A DNA stretch of 64,000 nt. It comes from Cephalotus follicularis (Eukaryota; Streptophyta; Magnoliopsida; Oxalidales; Cephalotaceae). The stretch lies in contig BDDD01000418.1 of the NCBI GenBank assembly GCA_001972305.1, positions 201,490-265,489 on the forward strand, given 5' to 3'. Within the stretch, counting starts at the first letter, position 1. Each line of letters starts with the position of its first letter. Of the stretch, positions 1-11,116 are shown one piece after another. The notes beneath the pieces were generated by a model, which made no database searches, had not been told where the DNA came from, and saw only the letters and a list, made by a program, of their open reading frames with translations. The translations under genes and the position numbers were made by a program.

Positions 1-39
1 ACCGACAAAATCGTCGACCAAAAATGTGGACGACGTCTT

Positions 40-352
40 AGGTCGGCTGACGGGTGGGACCCGTCAGCTGACGGACCCCCAGGTCGGCTGACAAGATCAC
101 TCCGGTCAGCTGACGGGTGCAAGCACAGGTTTTTTATAGACGTCTCCAACACATCAGCTGACGGCATCCAGCTGTCGGCTGACACCCCCACACCTGTCGG
201 CTGACAGTCCCTACTGTCGGCTGACAGCTCACGCCCGTCGGCTGACAGAACCATCTGTCGGCTGACGGACCAGTACATCGGCTGACGGACCCTAACCGTC
301 GGCTGATGAAACTCCCCTTGTCGGCTGACGGTCACCACCCGTCGGCTGACAA
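40..352. repeat. GTCGGCTGAC motif array in LTR K
   Basis: About 14 copies of GTCGGCTGACGG or GTCAGCTGACGG occur at irregular spacing of roughly 16-30 bp, separated by unrelated short spacers. The core is a near-palindrome (GTCAGCTGAC is a perfect one). Because the spacers vary in length and sequence this is not a simple tandem repeat. It is the K version of the GTCGAC-core arrays seen in many LTRs of the window. Confidence 0.9.
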
Positions 353-2219
353 CCCCCGGACAAAACGGGCGCTTGTACACATACGTAGCACATAACACTA
401 CAAAACGAAGCACTTCGAAATATTTGACAAAACTCGTAACACTAATAACTCAAACTTGACAATATTGTACAAAGACCTTCACGTAACATCAATTACTTTT
501 TAGTAATGAAATATGCTTTAATATACAAAACTCTTTATATATGAAAGCTTGGCACTTTTACTGAAGGTTTTTGTGGCACTTGACTCAAAACACTATAACT
601 CTTGGCACTTGGCACTGTAGCACTTTTACTCAAACAAAAGTCCATAAAACAAAATATTTGATGAACCTTTTGACAAAACTCGTAGCTCTACTAACACTAA
701 CACTAACTCGAACTGACACTAACGACAAACACTAAAACTAACACCGGCATGACCAACGCACCGCCTCTACGGTCGCTACTGATCACCAGACCAGCTGAGT
801 CCCCGGTCCTCAACCGACCCACTGAATGACATAACACTGGACGAAGCACGGCAGGCCTCAGCCCCGGCTACAACCCTACATGCTGCAGCCCCGGTCCTCA
901 ACCGCTGCGAGAAGCATGGATGGCACATGGCACTTGGCACTTGGCACATAACACATCAGGAAACCTGAACAAACTCTGGCACGTAACACTGTAACACTGT
1001 GGCACCAAAGCCACTATAGCACTGTAGCACAAAACCGTATACGTATAGATATAAATATATATACGTAGCTCTATATCATACATGACGTAGTACGACGAAA
1101 GTATGAAACCAAAATAACAATAACACAACAAAAATACTGAAACCGGCTCACTCCTGTTTCCGATTGGGGGATGACAACGTCTAACTACGACGCAAAACCT
1201 ATAGCGGCCCGTACCGGCATAGCCTGTCACTACACTGCCTCAAAATACGAAATTCAAAAACATTTCGTAACATCGCTTGTACAACATGAAACCAAATACA
1301 TGATTACAAAACGATAACAACAACATAGTTGGAACCTAGTACGAGGCGAACACCCGAAAAATTGTACAATATGGCACCTACAACACCCTTAGTACGCCAT
1401 ACCCTGCGTACCAAGGCAAACAAAAGTCGAATATATATATTACGAAGGCGTTCTACTACAGACAAATTTTCAAAATTTAAAATAGCAAGAGACATATTCG
1501 ACCTATAGACAATTTAACGGTACAACATACAACAATTACGTTCGCCCCACACTGTCGTCACCATAGTCTCGTATATAGGTAAATATACGAATCGAACCTA
1601 TGATAGGAACCGTTAATTGTACAAAGGAGTTCTCTTGATTACTGTAGAAAGAATATCCTTGGATACCTGCCAGCATCTTCCGCGCCTTCCGCATCTGGAC
1701 ACTTACTCCTACAGGCTCCTACACTTACAACCTCCTCAGCCTCAAACACACACCCAACACAACCCAAAATGACATATTTATGCACATACACGTTCCAAAC
1801 TCACAATATAACATAAACATGCATTTTATTTCATCAAAAACATTTACAATTGAAATTATGTTGCAAAAGTGACTTCCCCCTACCTTAGAACACCAAGTTA
1901 GGAGTTGCAATCCACCTCTTTAAGCTTAAATCCGAAGCTCTTGCAACCCCAACACGATCAGCCACCTTCAACAAGCCCGAAATCCCACTGTCAAGCCTCC
2001 AAACTTTCGGTTTCAACACAAACCTCACAAAGCCTCAACACACACACACACTTCCACTCTTAAACTCCCTTAGATCACAAGGAAAGATGGAGGAAGAAGA
2101 GAGAAATGTTGTGTTTTAAGGAGAAAACCCCCGGCCCCTCCTCTGCCAAAACAAATAATGCCAAAACACTCTCCCATTTCTCATTTAAGGCAGAAAACAC
2201 GTGGGCTGTCTGGCGCATG

Positions 2220-2312
2220 GCAGTCGACTGCCTTGCTGGGAAGTCGGCTGTTTCTGCCGACACTCCCACCAGTCGGCTGCCTCCTCACGGCAGTCGGCTG
2301 CCCTTGCACAAA
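2220..2312. repeat. CAGTCGRCTG motif array near the 5' end of LTR K
   Basis: Four to five copies of the motif CAGTCGACTGCC or AGTCGGCTGCC lie within 93 bp, about 130-225 bp from the LTR terminus at 2444. The same relative position is used by arrays in the LTRs of F (20915-21060, 31500-31650), H (33690-33840) and Q (61520-61690). Confidence 0.85.
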
Positions 2313-2444
2313 AACACACAACAACACACTTTCTTGCAACACTTCAACACGGGAAAGAGGGAAAACACAATTCTCATTAACACAAGGTGTAAAATTACAT
2401 TGAACAAGTAATATTACACATAAATGAAAATCACGGGCGTTACA

Positions 2445-2514
2445 TATGATCCCACATCCATTCCGGGATAGGAAGCGATTGCAAAAGTCCCGAGGGCTTC
2501 TGATGCTCAGCCTT
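2445..2514 (-). pseudogene. Element A integrase, start of catalytic core (fragment)
   Basis: The minus strand encodes [13 protein letters not shown] followed by [10 protein letters not shown], the conserved link between the zinc-binding domain and the catalytic core of Ty3 integrases. It continues the fragment ending at 5384: the two were one gene before B1 inserted between CLTCRQV and VKAEHQ. On the other side it is cut by LTR K just before the residues that would hold the first catalytic aspartate (TMDF in the relative F at about 22270). Only 23 codons survive here. Confidence 0.85.
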
Positions 2515-2519
2515 CACCT

Positions 2520-5378
2520 TGTAACACCCCCGAACGGCGGGAGTCGTCACAGGTCGTAATACAGAATCTATCAAAACATAACATAACATATCTGAACATA
2601 AACATAACTTATCAGCCAAAACGTGGCGGTCATAGCATAACTGAAATCTTAAAAACTTAACAATTTCTGAAAACTTAAACATTTTCCAGTTCAAAACTAA
2701 AACATATGTTACTTATTGTTCATGACCACTAAACAGAAAACATAATGGGATCACACCCCTAGGGATCCGAAACATAAGGTGGTCATCTCTCGTTCACACA
2801 TTTCCCCGCTGCTCCTGATAACCTGCCGCATGGAAAACAAAAATGCGGCTGAGCAAACCTCAGTACGGATGAGGGAATTAAAACAGTAAATGATAAATTT
2901 TAAAAGCAGTAAGATTTCAATAAAATTCATAACGTAAATCTTAAGCGATTAAAAACAATTAAACATTTGTAAAGTCACATTTGTATTTTCATAAAATCCG
3001 TATAACTTTTGAAACATTTACAAAATATTTCACAACATCATATCACGATTCATAAGTCATACTGAGCCACATACATATCACATAACATATATTTGGCAAG
3101 GGAGGCACTAATTCCACATGCCCACTAGAATTGAAGTGTAGGGCACTACACAAGTCAATTCTGACATATCACATATCATATCACATATCATATACTAGAA
3201 TCGATTCATACACCTCTATCACATAACGAATCCATAAATCCACCTCATGGGATTTATTCATAACATTCAGAGATGCCGTAGACTAATCACCCCACTACGG
3301 AAGTGTCATGTCCCCGTGCCAGGCCTACGACATGCCTATGGTACGCCCCATAGGTGGGTACAATACTCAGTATTCAATCATTTCAAAAACATTGATTTAT
3401 CAAAATCAATTTAAAAACACATAAATATGCTTTCAAAAAACATATTTGAAAATCGTTCACAACGGTATCATAACATACATTTCATAGTCAAATCATCAAC
3501 TCATTTATACTTCGCTATAAAGAGGTGATCATAACATATCGTAACATATCGTATCATTTCGTATCATATGAATAAAGTCGGAATCATTTATAAATGTCAA
3601 AAACCAACTTCATTTTCAAAACATATCAAAACCATAAAACATTTCCAATTTCAATAAACGAAGAAGCATAGCAATAAGCAAAACTGATTTATTTTGATAA
3701 AATCATATGAGTGTATCAAGGAACGAAGTATCCGTACTTTAATCATAAAAAGTGAAACGGGATAGTTCCAATAAAATAAGATAGCCAAAGAGCAAAAAAT
3801 CCGTACCTTATGCGTTCAGAAAAGCACTTACGGATAGATGATCTAAATCAAACTCTCGTTGAAGCACAACAATCTAAAAGACACCCAAAACCATTCACAT
3901 AAGGGTCTAAGAAACATTAAAGACATTAAACAGACTTACATCAGTGTTCGGAAAAGACCCGGATCGATTCGAGGAATAAACGAATCAAAATAGTTGAAAA
4001 CAACACTTTTCTGGGCAAAACAGTCGACTGTTATAGAGCACCAGCCGACTGGGGAAGCTTGGTAGTTGACTAATCACAAGGGCCAGCCGACTACACAAAC
4101 CAGAATGCAGACAGTCGACTGTCACTTATATTCAGTCGATTACACAACCCAAGACAGTCGACTATGTTCATATGGCAGTCCACTACTCATCCAATCCAGC
4201 CGACTGTCCACACGAACATCCGACTGTTCTGGATGACAGAACAGCAGAAACTTGACAATTTCATACAGAAGCTGGTTCAATTGATTACAGTATTAAACCA
4301 GAGACACAAGGACATAAAGATATGACATTATATGACATTTAGGTGATACAGAAACACATAATTGGCAGAGAAACAGTTAGACAGTGGCTTAACTTCCAAG
4401 GAAAACAAGAACAACATTTAACAAATGCATACATATATGTCCAGATTTCTATCAATTATTATTTGCAGACTTTAAGGCCAGATTATGACAAGTCTAGGTG
4501 TACAAAACATGCTGACAAACTTACTAACATCATGACAGAACATATATACACGGGAAATCAAAACTTAAAGGACATTAAGAAAAAAACCAAAAACAAAGAG
4601 AAACAAATCATTACAGTGAATTTACTAACATGCAATGATTGTCCAAAACAAAGAAAACACAACAAGAACACCAAAATTTTACTGGTTAAGCAGCTGTGCA
4701 GAAGGGAAGCCAAAGAGAACCAAAAAAACAAGGAGATACATAACTATGCTTATCAAACTAGAAGAATTCAACCCAAAAGAACAACTAAAGGATTGAGATT
4801 ACCTCTTCACACTTGAGGAAACGATTTCACAACAGATTACACAGGCTTCACAGTATAACTTCGGCAGTGGCAATTAGAAGAAAAGAGACAACATTTAAAA
4901 AGACAATGTCTCTTACCATAAGGAAAAAGAGAGACAAGAATCTGACCAAGAAGGAAGAAAAGAGGATTTCAGGGAAGGAGAAAGGAAAGAAAGGTTGTTG
5001 TCGTGTGACATTGAAGAAGGGAGGGAGAGATTACGGGAAAAGAGAGGAAGAAATAGGAAAGAAATAAGAAAAAGAAGGAAAAAGGAATAAAGGAATTAAA
5101 GAATTAAAATAAAAGAAATTAAGGAATTAAGGAATTTTAAAATAAAATAAAAGTAATTTGTTTTAATAAAATAAGTTGGATAATAGTAAAATAAAATAAA
5201 AACCCAGACCCAACATTGCATTAACACATCCAAAATTCAGACTTGTATCAGTCAGCCCAAATCACATAGGCCAAAAACATAGGGCAACCGGACTTTTAAA
5301 ATTAACAAAATTAAAAAGCCTGTAAACAAACACATAAAAAGTCCGTAAAACACATTTACGAACATGCAGGGTATTACA
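2520..5378 (-). mobile_element. Solo LTR B1 (2859 bp), TSD CACCT
   Basis: The block starts TGTAACACCCCCG at 2520, ends GGGTATTACA at 5378, and is flanked by exact 5-bp duplications CACCT (2515-2519 and 5379-5383). It has no internal coding domains, no primer site and no second terminus, so it is a solo LTR. Its 5' end in element orientation is TGTAATACCC at 5378. The copy B2 in the opposite orientation (36606-41994) has the same ends and the same internal landmarks, for example around 2800-2870 and 3300-3360. Removing it rejoins the A integrase. The lysine-rich open frames at 4343-5067 lie in low-complexity sequence and are not treated as genes. Confidence 0.92.
4020..4235. repeat. CAGTCGACTG motif array in LTR B1
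   Basis: About eight copies of CAGTCGACTG or CAGCCGACTG occur in 215 bp, separated by 10-20 bp of variable sequence. Relative to the LTR 5' end (5378) the array lies at about 1140-1360 bp. The same array is present at the equivalent place in B2 (40450-40645). Confidence 0.9.
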
Positions 5379-5383
5379 CACCT

Positions 5384-5765
5384 GCCGGCATGTCAAACAC
5401 CTTGCCACAAACTTGGCAATCTCTCGCTTCATGGAACGCCACCAATTCAATTGCCTCAGGGCATGATACATCTTTGTACTTCCAGGATGCATCTACCAAG
5501 GAGAACAACGTGCTTCCGCCAAAATCTTTTTCCTGATTGTCTCAACATGTGGAACACATATCCTCTGACCAAACATTAGAGCACCATCATGTCTGATGTG
5601 GAAGTCGATCTGAGATCCATCTCTGACTTGCTTCATAAACTTAGCCGATCTCCAATCCCGCTCTTGCGCTCCTCGGATCTGTTCCACCAACACAGATCTC
5701 ACTTGCAGGGAAGCTAGCATACCACCATTGTCCTGGGTCGAGAGCTCGGTTCCCAAAGATCTCAA
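5384..5765 (-). pseudogene. Element A: RNase H-integrase linker and integrase zinc-binding domain
   Basis: The minus strand encodes a linker (5493-5765) and then an HHCC-type zinc-binding region: HPGSTKMYHALRQLNWW followed by KREIAKFVARCLTC (about 5384-5492). These are signature sequences of the N-terminal domain of Ty3 integrases. A stop separates the linker from the zinc domain and the frame is cut at 5383 by B1. This domain assists binding of the element's DNA ends before integration. Function is inferred from the family; the copy is inactive. Confidence 0.85.
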
Positions 5766-6776
5766 CTACTCCAACATTGGAAGGTAAACTGACTGGATAA
5801 AAGCCTGGGAAACTGAAGACTTCCTGCTCAACGCATCAACCACGACATTGGCTTTACCAGGATGATACTCAAAGGTGCAATCATAATCCTTGATGAGCTT
5901 GATCCACCTCCTCTGCCTCATGTTAAGGTGCTGCCGTGAAGATAAGTATCTCAAGCTCTGGTGGTTGGTAAAGGCCTGGCAAACCTCTCCATACAAGTAG
6001 TGGCGCCATATCTTCAAAGCAAACACCACCGCTACCAACTCCAAATCATGGGTGGGATAATTCAACTCATGAATCTTCAACTGCCTCCACACATAAGCTA
6101 TAACCTTCCTGTCTTGCATCAACACACAACCTAGTCCTTGAAGGGATGCATCACTGTAAACCACAAAATTAACATTTGGAGAAGGAAGAGTCAACACAGG
6201 GGCTGACGTAAGCCTATCCTTCAGCTCACAGAAGCTTTTCTCACAAGCGTTCGACCAAACAAACTTCACTTCCTTCCTTGTCAACTTTGACAAAGGAGCC
6301 GCTATCAAAGGAAACCCCTCAACGAATCTTCGATAATAGCCAGTCAATCGGAGGAAACTGCTCACCTCTGACACATTCTGGGGTCGCTCCCAAGCTAACA
6401 CTGCTTCAACCTTCCTCGGATCCACTTCAACACCTTGGCCCGAGATCACATGACCCAAAAACACTACCTTGTCCAATCAAAATTCACACTTACTGAACTT
6501 GGCATACAACTTGTGGTTCCTTAAGGTCTGTAGCACCATCCTCAGGTGTTCCTCATGCTCGGCCCAAGTCTGAGAATACACCATAACATCGTCGATGAAA
6601 ACTACCACAAAGGTGTCCAGAAAAGGTTAGAACACTTGATTCATCAAATCCATGAAGGCAAGCAATGCATTGGTTAGCCCAAACGGCATAACCGAAAACT
6701 CATAGAGACCATAACGAGATCTAAACGCCATCTTCAGAATGTCTCCTCCCCTCACCTTCAATTGGTGGTATCCCGA
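5766..6776 (-). pseudogene. Element A: reverse transcriptase C-terminal half and RNase H
   Basis: Translated on the minus strand, 6480-6776 continues the RT palm, including the catalytic box FIDDVMVYS at about 6580-6610, with in-frame stops near 6630 and 6480. From 6476 an open frame runs through the RT thumb into RNase H, with [10 protein letters not shown], the [19 protein letters not shown] helix, and DALSR at the end. RT copies the element RNA into DNA and RNase H removes the RNA strand. The DD pair and the RNase H acidic residues are still present, but stops break the frame. Confidence 0.88.
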
Positions 6777-8018
6777 TCAAAGATCTGTTTTTGAAAACAC
6801 ACTGGCGCCTCGCAACTGGTCAAACAAGTCATCAATCCGTGGCAACGGATACTTGTTACGTACAGTTGCCTTGTTGAGCCGTCTGTAGTTGATACAGAGA
6901 CACATAGCACCATCCTTCTTTTTCACGAACAAGACAGGAGCACCCCATGGAGAACTAGTTGGTCGAATAAATCCTTTCCCCAGCAATTCTTGCAATTGCT
7001 CCTTTAACTCCTTCAGCTCTACCGGTTCCATACGGTAAGGAGCAAGGGATATAGGCGTCGTGCCAGGGATTAATTTGATAACAAAGTCTATCTCTCTGTC
7101 CCGCGGAGGACCTGGTAACTCATCGGGAAAAACATCAGTGAAGTCGCAGACCACTGGGATGTCCTCCATCTCTAGAAAAGGCATTTGCGCATCCACCACA
7201 TGAGCTAGAAATCCTTGCCCGCCCTTTACCAATACTTTACGGGCTACCAAAGCCAAGATCATCTCAGTCGGTGTCGAGCGCTGCTCACAAACCAGCTCCA
7301 TGTCTGACCCACCGGGCAAACGAAAAGAAACAACCCTCCAAGAACAATCCACCACTGCTCGGTGAAACGCAAGCCAGTCCATGCCAAGGATGGCATCAAA
7401 ATCGTTCAAGTGAAAAGGAATAAGGTCGGCTGGGAAACTCCGCCCCTTAATCGTAATATCACAATCCTTGTAGACTCGTTCTACTACGTAGCTCTGGCCC
7501 GTTGGAACCGATACCGCAATCTTTCCATCCAAGGAACCCAACTCATAGCAAGGATGAATGCAAAATGCATGGGCAACAAAAGATAAAGAGGCTCCCGTGT
7601 CAAACAAAACTGTGGCATCTCTGCCAAAGATATGAGCCTTACCTATTGCCATCCCTGGAGATCTGAGGGCATCATCTCTGTTCAGAGTGTATACTCTTGC
7701 AGTCGCTGCATGTCTGCCTTGTGGTCGGCTACCACTTGCTCTGGACGTACCCGCCTGTGAAGCTATTGATCCCACTCTTGGTCCCGTAGATTGCCTACTA
7801 GAAGCAACTGGTCCAGGCATTGCCGAGGTCTGCTGTGCCTGTGGACAATTCACCTTGATATGTCCGACCTGGCCACACTGAAAACACGCTCTGGTCTCTA
7901 CTCCGCAATTTCCAAAGTGAGATTTGCCACGCTTCGGGCATCTCAGCGGTTGAGGAGAAGCCGCTATACTTTGATGCGTGCTCTGCTGTGCACTACTAGC
8001 CACTAGGGTATAAGCCAT
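6777..8018 (-). pseudogene. Element A: zinc knuckle, aspartic protease and RT N-terminal half
   Basis: This 413-codon open frame begins with a damaged knuckle ([12 protein letters not shown]) and an intact CCHC knuckle ([14 protein letters not shown]), which in Gag bind RNA. It continues through the protease motif VLFDTGAS and a retropepsin fold (ILGMDWL) to the RT start, where [49 protein letters not shown] and FSKTDL mark the fingers and palm. The frame ends at the first stop inside RT at 6777. It is the least damaged coding segment of A. Confidence 0.9.
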
Positions 8019-8985
8019 TTGTGGAGAAAACGTTCTCTGTCTCTGGGACCTAGCCTGTCCTCGGTTTCCACCATCAGATTGTTTGGAAGAGAACCATTTC
8101 TTCCTCCTCCCCTAACCCTTGGAGGAAATCTCCCTCTGCACAGCCTGTGAAGTATCTCGCGTTTGTCCCTAGTCTTGCCTACTCCTCTGTTCCAGGATAC
8201 TCTGTTCAACTCTCTTGGCCGATTCCACCAAATTGCCAAAGACAGTCCAGCTTGTTGCTACCACCGTATGCCTCACCTCGGGTCTCAAACCCTCCAAGAA
8301 TTTGTCACACCTCTCTTCTTAGTCTGCCACTAAGGCTAGCGCAAAGTGAGATAACTCCATAAAGTGATACTCATATTGCATCACGGTCATGCTTCCCTGG
8401 CGGAACCAAAGAAACTCACGTCTCTTCTCCTTAACATACGTAACCTGAAAGAAATTCTGACGAAACTCTCGTCGGAACGTTTCCCAAGATATTGCCAGAA
8501 CATCTGTACTCCTAGCCTTGAGGGCTTCCCACCAACGAAGAGCATTCGTCCGTATCAAGAAGGATGCGAGCCCAATGTGTGAGTCATTGGCGATACCCAT
8601 ATGGACAAAGATCTTCTCTAGATATTCATCCTTGCCTCAACATCTACTGGATCATCTATTCCTTCAAAAGCCATGGCTCCTAGACCCTGCAAACGCTCAA
8701 TCAGGAAAGCTTGAGGTCGAGAACCACTTAGCGCTTGAGCTATCATTGTAGCAAATTGCATCCACTCAGCTTAACTACCTGCACTAACTGGAGGAGGTCC
8801 CTGCGCTGCAGACTGCGCCGCCAGAATATCGGCTGCCATTGCCGGCCTAGCATACTGTCCTACCACCCCAGGGTCTGCCTATACTTTCGATCCAAAAGGA
8901 GGCAGTTCTTGATCCACCTGTGGTGGGGAGGCTGCTCTACCTCTACCCCGACCATGTCCTCTGGCTTGGCTACGAAACACCATCT
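8003..8985 (-). pseudogene. Element A gag (retrotrans_gag type), frameshifted
   Basis: The likely start is an ATG at about 8985 giving MVFRSQARGHGRGRGRAA, an arginine-glycine-rich N-terminus common in plant Ty3 Gag. The capsid-like region follows in pieces: 8319-8600 contains ALRWWEALKAR, REFRQNFFQ and EKRREFLWFRQGSMTVMQYEYHF, typical of the retrotrans_gag domain. A further piece (8003-8239) leads to the zinc knuckle. Several frameshifts and stops separate the pieces. Gag would form the cytoplasmic particle in which reverse transcription occurs. Confidence 0.8.
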
Positions 8986-9008
8986 ACCTTCACATGCAAG
9001 ATTATGGG

Positions 9009-10293
9009 TGAAATAAAACACTCTTGCAATATACAAGAGGGGGGTGTATTGAATATTGAAGTAAATATCAGAAATTTAAAAACTTTAAATGTAAAGAGTC
9101 AAGGAAAGAAAAACTTCTCCGAAATTTAGAGTGGTTCGGCTAGCTCTTGCCTACGTCCACTTTTCCCAAGGGAGCTCCTTGAGTTTCCACTATCTCGAAT
9201 TGATGAAGGCAGCAATTCGTTACACCTCACAATTTCGTGATTGACCTCAATCACAAGACCTTGACCTCAAGATCTTAGAGGATTCTCCTCTTTTACAAGT
9301 AATGATAAAAGTGTTTACAATATAACCTCTCAAATAGGTTGATATGAATAATACAGCTCTCAATATGAAACACTCAGAAAATCTGAAAGGATAAAGTTGA
9401 GAAGCTTGTTAGAACACTATTGAGCACTTTGAGCTTTTTGCACACTAGAATGCTCGGATTTGATATTTCTCTTGATGTTGTGTGATAGATGTGAATAATT
9501 CTGAATTCTTTATTTTCTTCTGAGGTTTCAATCTTCCTTTTATAGCCATAAAAGATTTGTAGCCGTTGCATAAATCATGGAAGCTTTTGATTAAAAAATG
9601 TGTAGTTGCAATCTTTGATTTTTGTCTCTGCTGACATAAAGACGTCGATGTCTTTCAAAAGGCGTCGATATCTTTATGGTTGATAGCCTTTGGAAGTGCG
9701 CGTACTAGCCGTTCCAGGTTTCCCGGGTCAAACCATTTTAAAAAGACGTCGATGTCTTTTTAAAAGGCGTCGATGTCATTTCTGGGAAATCTCTAGGTAT
9801 TGAAACTTTGAGCATCACATCGACTTCTTCTGTGGGAGTCGATGTATTTTCTGGGAAATGCAGGTAGCTCTAGAAACGCGTCGATGTCTACGGAAAGGCG
9901 TCGATGACTTTTGTACGGACGTCGATGTCTTTACTGATAAGCATCGATGCCATCATTGAAAACTGACCTGCAACTTTGGCACCTGAAGATGTCGATGTCT
10001 TCTTGAAAAGGATCGACTTCTTTCGTACGGACGTCGATGTCTTTGCTTGTAGGAGTCGATGTCTTCATGCAAAATTGACCTGTAACTTATGGCATGAAAG
10101 ACGTCGATGTCTTTTGGAAAGGGGTCGATATCTTTCTGTACGGACGTCGATGTCATTTCTTGAAAGTCGATGTCTTCTTCTGCATATGGTATTTTGCCTT
10201 TGTATTGAACTTGTGATTTCTTGCACATCAAGTAAATTTGTTAATTGCAAATATGTTATCATCAAAACAAGGATTGAGACTAAATCGTCAACA
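9009..10293 (-). mobile_element. Solo LTR J (1285 bp, copia/Sirevirus-like), TSD ATGGG
   Basis: The block is bounded by exact duplications ATGGG (9004-9008 and 10294-10298). On the plus strand it starts TGAAATAAAA at 9009 and ends GTCAACA at 10293, so in element orientation it runs TGTTGACGATTTAG to TTTCA. The phrase ttgatgataac near the 5' end and caccccccctcttg near the 3' end resemble Sirevirus-type copia LTRs; that lineage call rests on memory of the pattern. There is no coding sequence and no second terminus. It lies in the leader of A, between the primer site and gag. Confidence 0.88.
9640..10175. repeat. GACGTCGATGTCTTT motif array in LTR J
   Basis: About 18 copies of a GTCGATGTCTTT-like unit, often preceded by GAC or GGC, are spread over 535 bp. 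Larger phrases recur, such as gtacggacgtcgatgtc near 9915, 10025 and 10138. The array begins about 120 bp from the LTR 5' end. Its flavour matches that of the Ty3-type solo LTR G (27845-28180), although J appears to be copia-type. Confidence 0.92.
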
Positions 10294-10388
10294 ATGGGGT
10301 TACTAACGATAATACTCTACGTGAAATGCATGCAATGCATACCCCAAGATATCCCAAAAGAAAATGACAAGGAAAAGCTAAACCGATC

Positions 10389-10400
10389 TCTCTGATACCA
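10389..10400 (-). other. Primer-binding site of element A
   Basis: The minus strand reads TGGTATCAGAGA, an 11/12 match to the initiator Met-tRNA 3' end complement TGGTATCAGAGC. Three bases (GCT) separate it from the LTR end at 10404. It fixes the 5' LTR of A on the right side of the coding region and hence the minus orientation. Confidence 0.85.
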
Positions 10401-10403
10401 AGC

Positions 10404-11031
10404 TGAAGGATCCACTCCCGTTCCATAGAGACAATGGACCTGCCGAGGATGGCACACTGCCAATAACCCCAAAACACCCAAAGACACCAATATCCCATCT
10501 AGGACTCTCATGAATGCCCGAGGAGGACTGCCACGCCATCCCAGGACGGGCAAGACTCCAAGTTCCCTCCACGGCATCTCGGCACCACAGCACTAAGCCT
10601 TCTACAGCCTAGAGACTTCAACAACCATCATAACAATTTATATAAACATATAAGGCAAATAAACGCCAAATTGCCGAGCATCCCAAGGCAATGGAAATTC
10701 ATATATAGATCAAGAATTTCCTACATCAAGAGTTATCATCATATACATGGTTTGAATATTCTGAGAGTCGCAAAAGGAATCTACACAAAAATCCCCTAAA
10801 ATATGCCCCAAATGCATGCAGGTCAAAATAACCGGGGAACCAGCTACAGTGCTCATGCCAGGTCTACCTATGTCAAAAGCCTTGGTTTGGTGGATCAAAA
10901 GAACGTCGTAACACGTCTTCCATTGCACAAACACTGAGAGGGGATTAGTCCAACTGACTAGTGGGAAAGAACGAGAAATCCCAAGGAGTCCAAAGCCTTG
11001 GACGCCCAGAAACAACAACAACAACAACAAC

Positions 11032-11116
<85 letters not shown>

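Larger units (their letters stand above)
1..2444 (-). mobile_element. LTR K (Ty3-type), right-hand part in window
   Basis: This non-coding block ends at 2444 in GGGCGTTACA, the same terminus as the LTR of element F at 21211, and the next base resumes integrase codons of element A. Read on the minus strand it therefore begins TGTAACGCCC, the usual 5' end of these LTRs. Near 1893-1921 it has a short conserved stretch (aagttagga followed by ccacctcttt) also found in the LTRs of F (20430) and H (33217). No open frame looks real. The left end lies outside the window, so it cannot be said whether K is a solo LTR or part of a whole element. The candidate target duplication is TATGA (2445-2449), unconfirmed. 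Confidence 0.75.

Noticed and set aside
40-352. CRISPR-like repeat-spacer array
   Set aside because: Units are short, degenerate and irregularly spaced, there are no cas genes, and the context is a plant LTR.
4343-5067. Two lysine-rich open frames (157 and 84 codons) in LTR B1
   Set aside because: They lie in A-rich low-complexity DNA, have no family motifs, and the sister LTR B2 does not keep the frames.
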